Below are positions 61,639 through 64,000 of a DNA stretch of 64,000 bases, piece by piece. Origin of the DNA: an uncultured Gemmatimonadota bacterium (GTDB taxonomy: Bacteria > Gemmatimonadota > Gemmatimonadetes > Gemmatimonadales > Gemmatimonadaceae); contig CAIRYG010000011.1 in assembly GCA_903882745.1 (NCBI GenBank), positions 124,001 through 188,000 on the forward strand. Direction: 5' to 3'. Both the position numbers and the translations under genes were made by a program. The number at the start of each line of letters is the position of its first letter. Within the stretch, counting starts at the first letter, position 1. The notes beneath the pieces were generated by a model. It was not told the origin of the DNA, searched no databases, and saw only the letters and a list, made by a program, of their open reading frames with translations.

Positions 61639-62226
61639 TTATTGAAGGCTGGCAACATACGGCAGGTGTCGGAAGTTTTCCGCATGGTCGAGGCCGTACC
61701 CGACCAAAAACTCGTTGGGAGCGTCGAACCCGATGAACTTCGTCGGATGGTGCAACTCGGTGGCAATGTGCTTGTGCAGCAGCGCGCAGATCTCGATCGA
61801 TGCCGGGTTCCGAGCGGAGAGCAACTCGATGAGTGTGCTCAGGGTCCGGCCGGTATCGACGATATCCTCAACTAATAGAATGTGTTTCCCCTCCAGTTTT
61901 GTTTCCGGATCGTACACCAAGCGTACGTTCCCACTGGAGACGGTGCCCGCGCCGTAGCTTGAGGCAACCAAGAAATCGACGTGGAGGGGGCGCTGGATCT
62001 CACGGACCAGGTCGGCCAGAAAGATAAAACTCCCCTTCAGGAGCCCGAGTACGAGCAGGTCCCCGTCGGGATACGCGGCGGTGATTTCGGCGCCCATCTC
62101 GCGCACGCGACGCGCAATCGTCTCACGGTCGTAGGCGATGCGCTTCACCGCCCGACCGAGCAGTCGAGAATCGAGGGGGTCAGCCGGCGCGAGCGACGAT
62201 GCGTCGGCCCGTTGGTCAGCAGTCAT
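61639..62226 (-). CDS. hpt: Hypoxanthine phosphoribosyltransferase
   Basis: Type I phosphoribosyltransferase (195 aa) converting hypoxanthine or guanine plus PRPP to IMP or GMP. ILLVEDIVDTGRTLSTLIEL is the PRPP loop, LVLGLLKGSFIFLADLVR the pyrophosphate loop (LKG), DFLVASSYGAGTVSSGNVRL the flexible loop, and FIGFDAPNEFLVGYGLD the base-binding end. It recycles bases made by purine nucleoside phosphorylase. Begins 5 nt after tilS. Confidence 0.96.
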   Translation of the reverse strand: MTADQRADASSLAPADPLDSRLLGRAVKRIAYDRETIARRVREMGAEITAAYPDGDLLVLGLLKGSFIFLADLVREIQRPLHVDFLVASSYGAGTVSSGNVRLVYDPETKLEGKHILLVEDIVDTGRTLSTLIELLSARNPASIEICALLHKHIATELHHPTKFIGFDAPNEFLVGYGLDHAENFRHLPYVASLQ

Positions 62227-62231
62227 TGGGT

Positions 62232-63218
62232 CTAATATAGTAGCGTGACGGGTTGGGGAGGGCGCATCACGAAGCTGGTGGCGGTGCGTTCCACTGTCAC
62301 CCCGCCGGAGAGCGGAATACTCCCCCCGCTCCCCTTTGCCATGGTAAACTTCGCGAGCCGTTCGGTTCCCCGGCGGTCAAAGGTCACCCCGACGCGAGCC
62401 CCCAGCGCGGGCCAGATCAACGAGAGGCCGTCGCGATCAAAATGGGCGAGGGCGCTCCGCCGGACCACGAGGGTTCCGTTGCCGATCACCGGCTGCAGCC
62501 CGTCGACCATCGCCTCCACCTCTCGACGCCACGCCCCCGCGGCGCGCCCAACCTCGGCGAGCTCGTCGCGAAAGCCAGGGTGGACCGCTTCGAAGGCCGG
62601 CAGCAGGTCGTGCCGGACACGGTTTCGGAGGAATCCTCGGCCCGCATTACTCGGGTCTTCGACCCACTGGACCCGGAAAACGTCCGCGTAGGAGGCGATT
62701 TGCGGCCTCGAAACGCCGAGTAAGGGGCGCAGTGGCCCGGAATCGACGTCCATGGCGGCAAGGCCTCTGACGCCCGATCCCCGAAGAATCCGGATGGCCA
62801 CGGTCTCAATTTGGTCGTCGCGCGTGTGCGCGGTGACGATTCGTGCCCTGTATTCCGTGGCCCAGCCCCTGAGAAAGGCGCGCCGCGCCGAGCGCCAGGT
62901 GGCCTCGCTTTCGCCCGGGGCGGAGGTTCGGCGTCCGGTGAGCGAGGAGAGGCCAAGCCGTTCGGCTGTCTGTTCCACCAAGGTTGCGGCCTCCGTGGCA
63001 GCCGCGCCGGTGCCGTGATCGTAGGTGGCGACCGCCGCAATTGGTGCCCCCGCGCGGACCGCGGCGTCGAGCAGCACCATGGAATCGCGCCCTCCCGAGA
63101 CCGCGAGGAGCCACCGCTCGGGGCCCCGAACGGACGGATGCCTGAGGGCAGCAACGGCCTGGGCCACCGCTTGCCCGACCGGGTCCTGTTGGAACAACGC
63201 TTCCATATCACGAGGCAT
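62232..63218 (-). CDS. tilS: tRNA(Ile)-lysidine synthase
   Basis: N-type ATP pyrophosphatase (328 aa) changing C34 of tRNA-Ile(CAU) to lysidine so that it reads AUA. The PP-loop is LLAVSGGRDSMVLLDAAV, and GWATEYRARIVTAHTRDDQ and VEDPSNAGRGFLRNRVRHDL are family motifs. The C-terminal domain is short. ATG 63218 has TATCTT placed so that its +1 would be the A of the ATG, suggesting a leaderless transcript; ATG 63206 is the alternative. Divergent from the 59-aa gene. Confidence 0.94.
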   Translation of the reverse strand: MPRDMEALFQQDPVGQAVAQAVAALRHPSVRGPERWLLAVSGGRDSMVLLDAAVRAGAPIAAVATYDHGTGAAATEAATLVEQTAERLGLSSLTGRRTSAPGESEATWRSARRAFLRGWATEYRARIVTAHTRDDQIETVAIRILRGSGVRGLAAMDVDSGPLRPLLGVSRPQIASYADVFRVQWVEDPSNAGRGFLRNRVRHDLLPAFEAVHPGFRDELAEVGRAAGAWRREVEAMVDGLQPVIGNGTLVVRRSALAHFDRDGLSLIWPALGARVGVTFDRRGTERLAKFTMAKGSGGSIPLSGGVTVERTATSFVMRPPQPVTLLY

Positions 63219-63262
63219 TGTGCTAAGATAGTATCCGCACCGTTCATCATAGAGGACGAATC

Positions 63263-63442
63263 GTGGAACACAGCTTTGGCGGACCGTTGGGCACCCTGAT
63301 CGCGGGACTCGGAATGGGGGCTTTTTACACGGCCCTTATCTGGATCAACATGTTGCTCGGCATCTTTTTGACCCCGCTGTTCCTGATCCCGTTGACCTGG
63401 ATCCAGGACGCGCTGGCGGCCAAGAAGGAAGCGAAGGCGTAG
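63263..63442 (+). CDS. Small membrane protein, unknown
   Basis: A 59-aa frame beginning MEHSFGGPLGTLIAGLGMGA, with a GTG start and AGAGGA 6 nt upstream. GTLIAGLGMGAFYTALIWI and MLLGIFLTPLFLIPLTWI form one long or two short membrane helices; the tail DALAAKKEAKA is basic, so it is probably cytoplasmic. A strong terminator follows 56 nt after the stop, so this is an independent plus-strand transcription unit. I do not recognise the family. Confidence 0.75.
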   Translation: MEHSFGGPLGTLIAGLGMGAFYTALIWINMLLGIFLTPLFLIPLTWIQDALAAKKEAKA

Positions 63443-63497
63443 GGTCTGACGGTTGGTCCGATGATATTTTTGATCGGACGGTGACTGGAAGTTCTGA

Positions 63498-63526
63498 GGG
63501 GCCGGCTCTTGAGCCGGCCCCTTTTT
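63498..63526 (+). terminator. Intrinsic terminator of the 59-aa gene
   Basis: GGGGCCGGCT and AGCCGGCCCC enclose CTTG and are followed directly by TTTTT on the plus strand. It is the most canonical terminator in the window. Confidence 0.92.
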
Positions 63527-63627
63527 GCGTCCCCCTGTGGCCGCGTGACCAAACGCCCTATTGGCAGTCATAGCTTTGACGGACGCGCTGCGGGGTTGGG
63601 TATTCCCCTTGATCGACTGCTGCCGAA

Positions 63628-63636
63628 TGTGGATAA
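63628..63636 (-). promoter_or_regulatory. Perfect DnaA box (TTATCCACA)
   Basis: TGTGGATAA on the plus strand equals TTATCCACA on the minus strand. A 7-of-9 match, ATTTCCACA, is at 63894-63902. One box alone does not make an origin. Confidence 0.35.
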
Positions 63637-63763
63637 GTACGGCATCCTGATCGATCACAGCGCCCTGGGATCAGCATACCCCAGCGAGGTTGCTCGGCGC
63701 TTCTACGCATTGTTGAGAGTATTTTTTGTGACTCTCCAAGCCCAAGCAGCCGTATGCAACACG

Positions 63764-63786
63764 ATATGCAGTCCATTCCTGCATAT
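63764..63786. promoter_or_regulatory. Operator-like dyad ATATGCAG-7-CTGCATAT
   Basis: A perfect 8-bp inverted repeat with a 7-nt spacer. Additional TATGCA (63753) and TGCATA (63820, 63881) half sites and TGCATT (63891) lie nearby, as at an operator bound by a dimeric regulator. The target gene would lie beyond the window. Confidence 0.4.
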
Positions 63787-63937
63787 ACACACAGCAAAAT
63801 CACGCGAGAAACTACTTCTTGCATATCTTGTAAATAGGCTATGTGAATAAGTTTAGGATACGTAATCTAAACCATTTTGTTGCATATGAATGCATTTCCA
63901 CATATACAGCCTGAAAAGTGCGTCGCTGCCATATTGT

Positions 63938-64000
63938 TCAGCACTCGCCTGCCCATCGGTCGGAGATGAGCCGGGCAAACAGGGCCTTATTTGGGCAATC
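63938..64000 (-). CDS. Possible 3' end of a minus-strand gene entering from the right
   Basis: About 20 codons are open on the minus strand to the window edge, reading NKALFARLISDRWAGEC before TGA at 63938. GC content recovers to the genomic level here, which is consistent with coding, but the piece is too short to identify. Confidence 0.25.
   Translation of the reverse strand, partial: DCPNKALFARLISDRWAGEC

Larger units (their letters stand above)
63527..64000. other. AT-rich terminal region without a convincing complete gene
   Basis: The first 170 nt are ordinary GC-rich sequence. From about 63,700 to 63,940 it turns AT-rich, unlike the rest of the window. The open frames here (for example 63509-63850 plus) have no start context or family resemblance. 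It holds a DnaA box, several TGCATA/TATGCA words, an 8-bp dyad (63764-63786) and a weak hairpin (GAGAGT at 63715, ACTCTC at 63731). A regulatory region, replication feature or edge of an acquired element are all possible. Confidence 0.7.

Noticed and set aside
63509-63850. 113-codon plus-strand frame in the AT-rich end
   Set aside because: Begins inside the terminator region, with no ribosome-binding site and no recognisable domain.
63600-63940. Calling a replication origin
   Set aside because: Only one perfect DnaA box and one weak one, with no dnaA or dnaN nearby; reported only as a finding.
1-64000. CRISPR arrays, insertion sequences or prophage
   Set aside because: No regularly spaced repeats, no transposase or integrase, and no terminal inverted repeats were seen.

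Overview
The window is 64 kb of dense, high-GC bacterial chromosome. The organism is Gram-negative: it encodes a lipoprotein with a VGAC lipobox, LspA, a predicted outer-membrane barrel and periplasmic proteins. It makes meso-diaminopimelate peptidoglycan (MurE carries DNPR). The gene set and the many secreted TPR/Sel1 proteins fit Gemmatimonadota; this is inference from protein character, as no rRNA is present. Nearly every gene is on the minus strand; only mazG and a 59-aa membrane protein are on the plus strand.

Right to left (the direction of transcription): 62.2-63.2 kb to 59.6 kb is tilS-hpt-ftsH. From 59.5 to 47.8 kb runs a tightly packed series: yggS, divIVA, purine nucleoside phosphorylase, ileS (class I signature GIHH in place of HxGH), a DksA/TraR zinc-finger protein, lspA and rluD. 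It continues into four coupled genes of unknown function: a DnaA/Hda-like ATPase without a DNA-binding domain, a DUF4388-TPR protein, a TPR protein and a membrane gluzincin protease. A clear promoter then drives a 56-aa membrane protein and tRNA-Val(TAC). A secreted TPR protein follows, ending at a 17-bp-stem terminator.

From 45.6 to 29.6 kb lies the division and cell-wall (dcw) cluster: rsmH-ftsL-pbp(PASTA)-murE-murF-mraY-murD-ftsW-murG-murC-ftsQ-ftsA-terminator-ftsZ, then an M23 peptidase. mraZ, murB and ddl are not in it. From 28.2 to 20.2 kb are a cysteine-rich Sel1-repeat secreted protein, a secreted 283-aa protein and a vWA-like membrane protein (all of unknown function), then ftsY and recG. 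A PQQ-type sugar dehydrogenase and asnS follow, convergent with mazG. From 16.7 to 7.7 kb is one long run: alr, deoB, cdd, a lipoprotein, an outer-membrane protein, a receiver-histidine kinase and two methylthiotransferases (mtaB, miaB). From 7.6 kb to the left edge are comEC, fbp, a methylmalonyl-CoA mutase large subunit, fmdB, argS and a truncated PfkB sugar kinase.

Many junctions are 4-nt start/stop overlaps, mostly GTGA, implying pervasive translational coupling. The last 0.5 kb is AT-rich and holds no convincing complete gene. It carries an operator-like dyad, several TGCATA motifs and one perfect DnaA box. The best candidates for new biology are the four-gene ATPase/DUF4388/TPR/protease cluster and the Sel1/vWA cluster.
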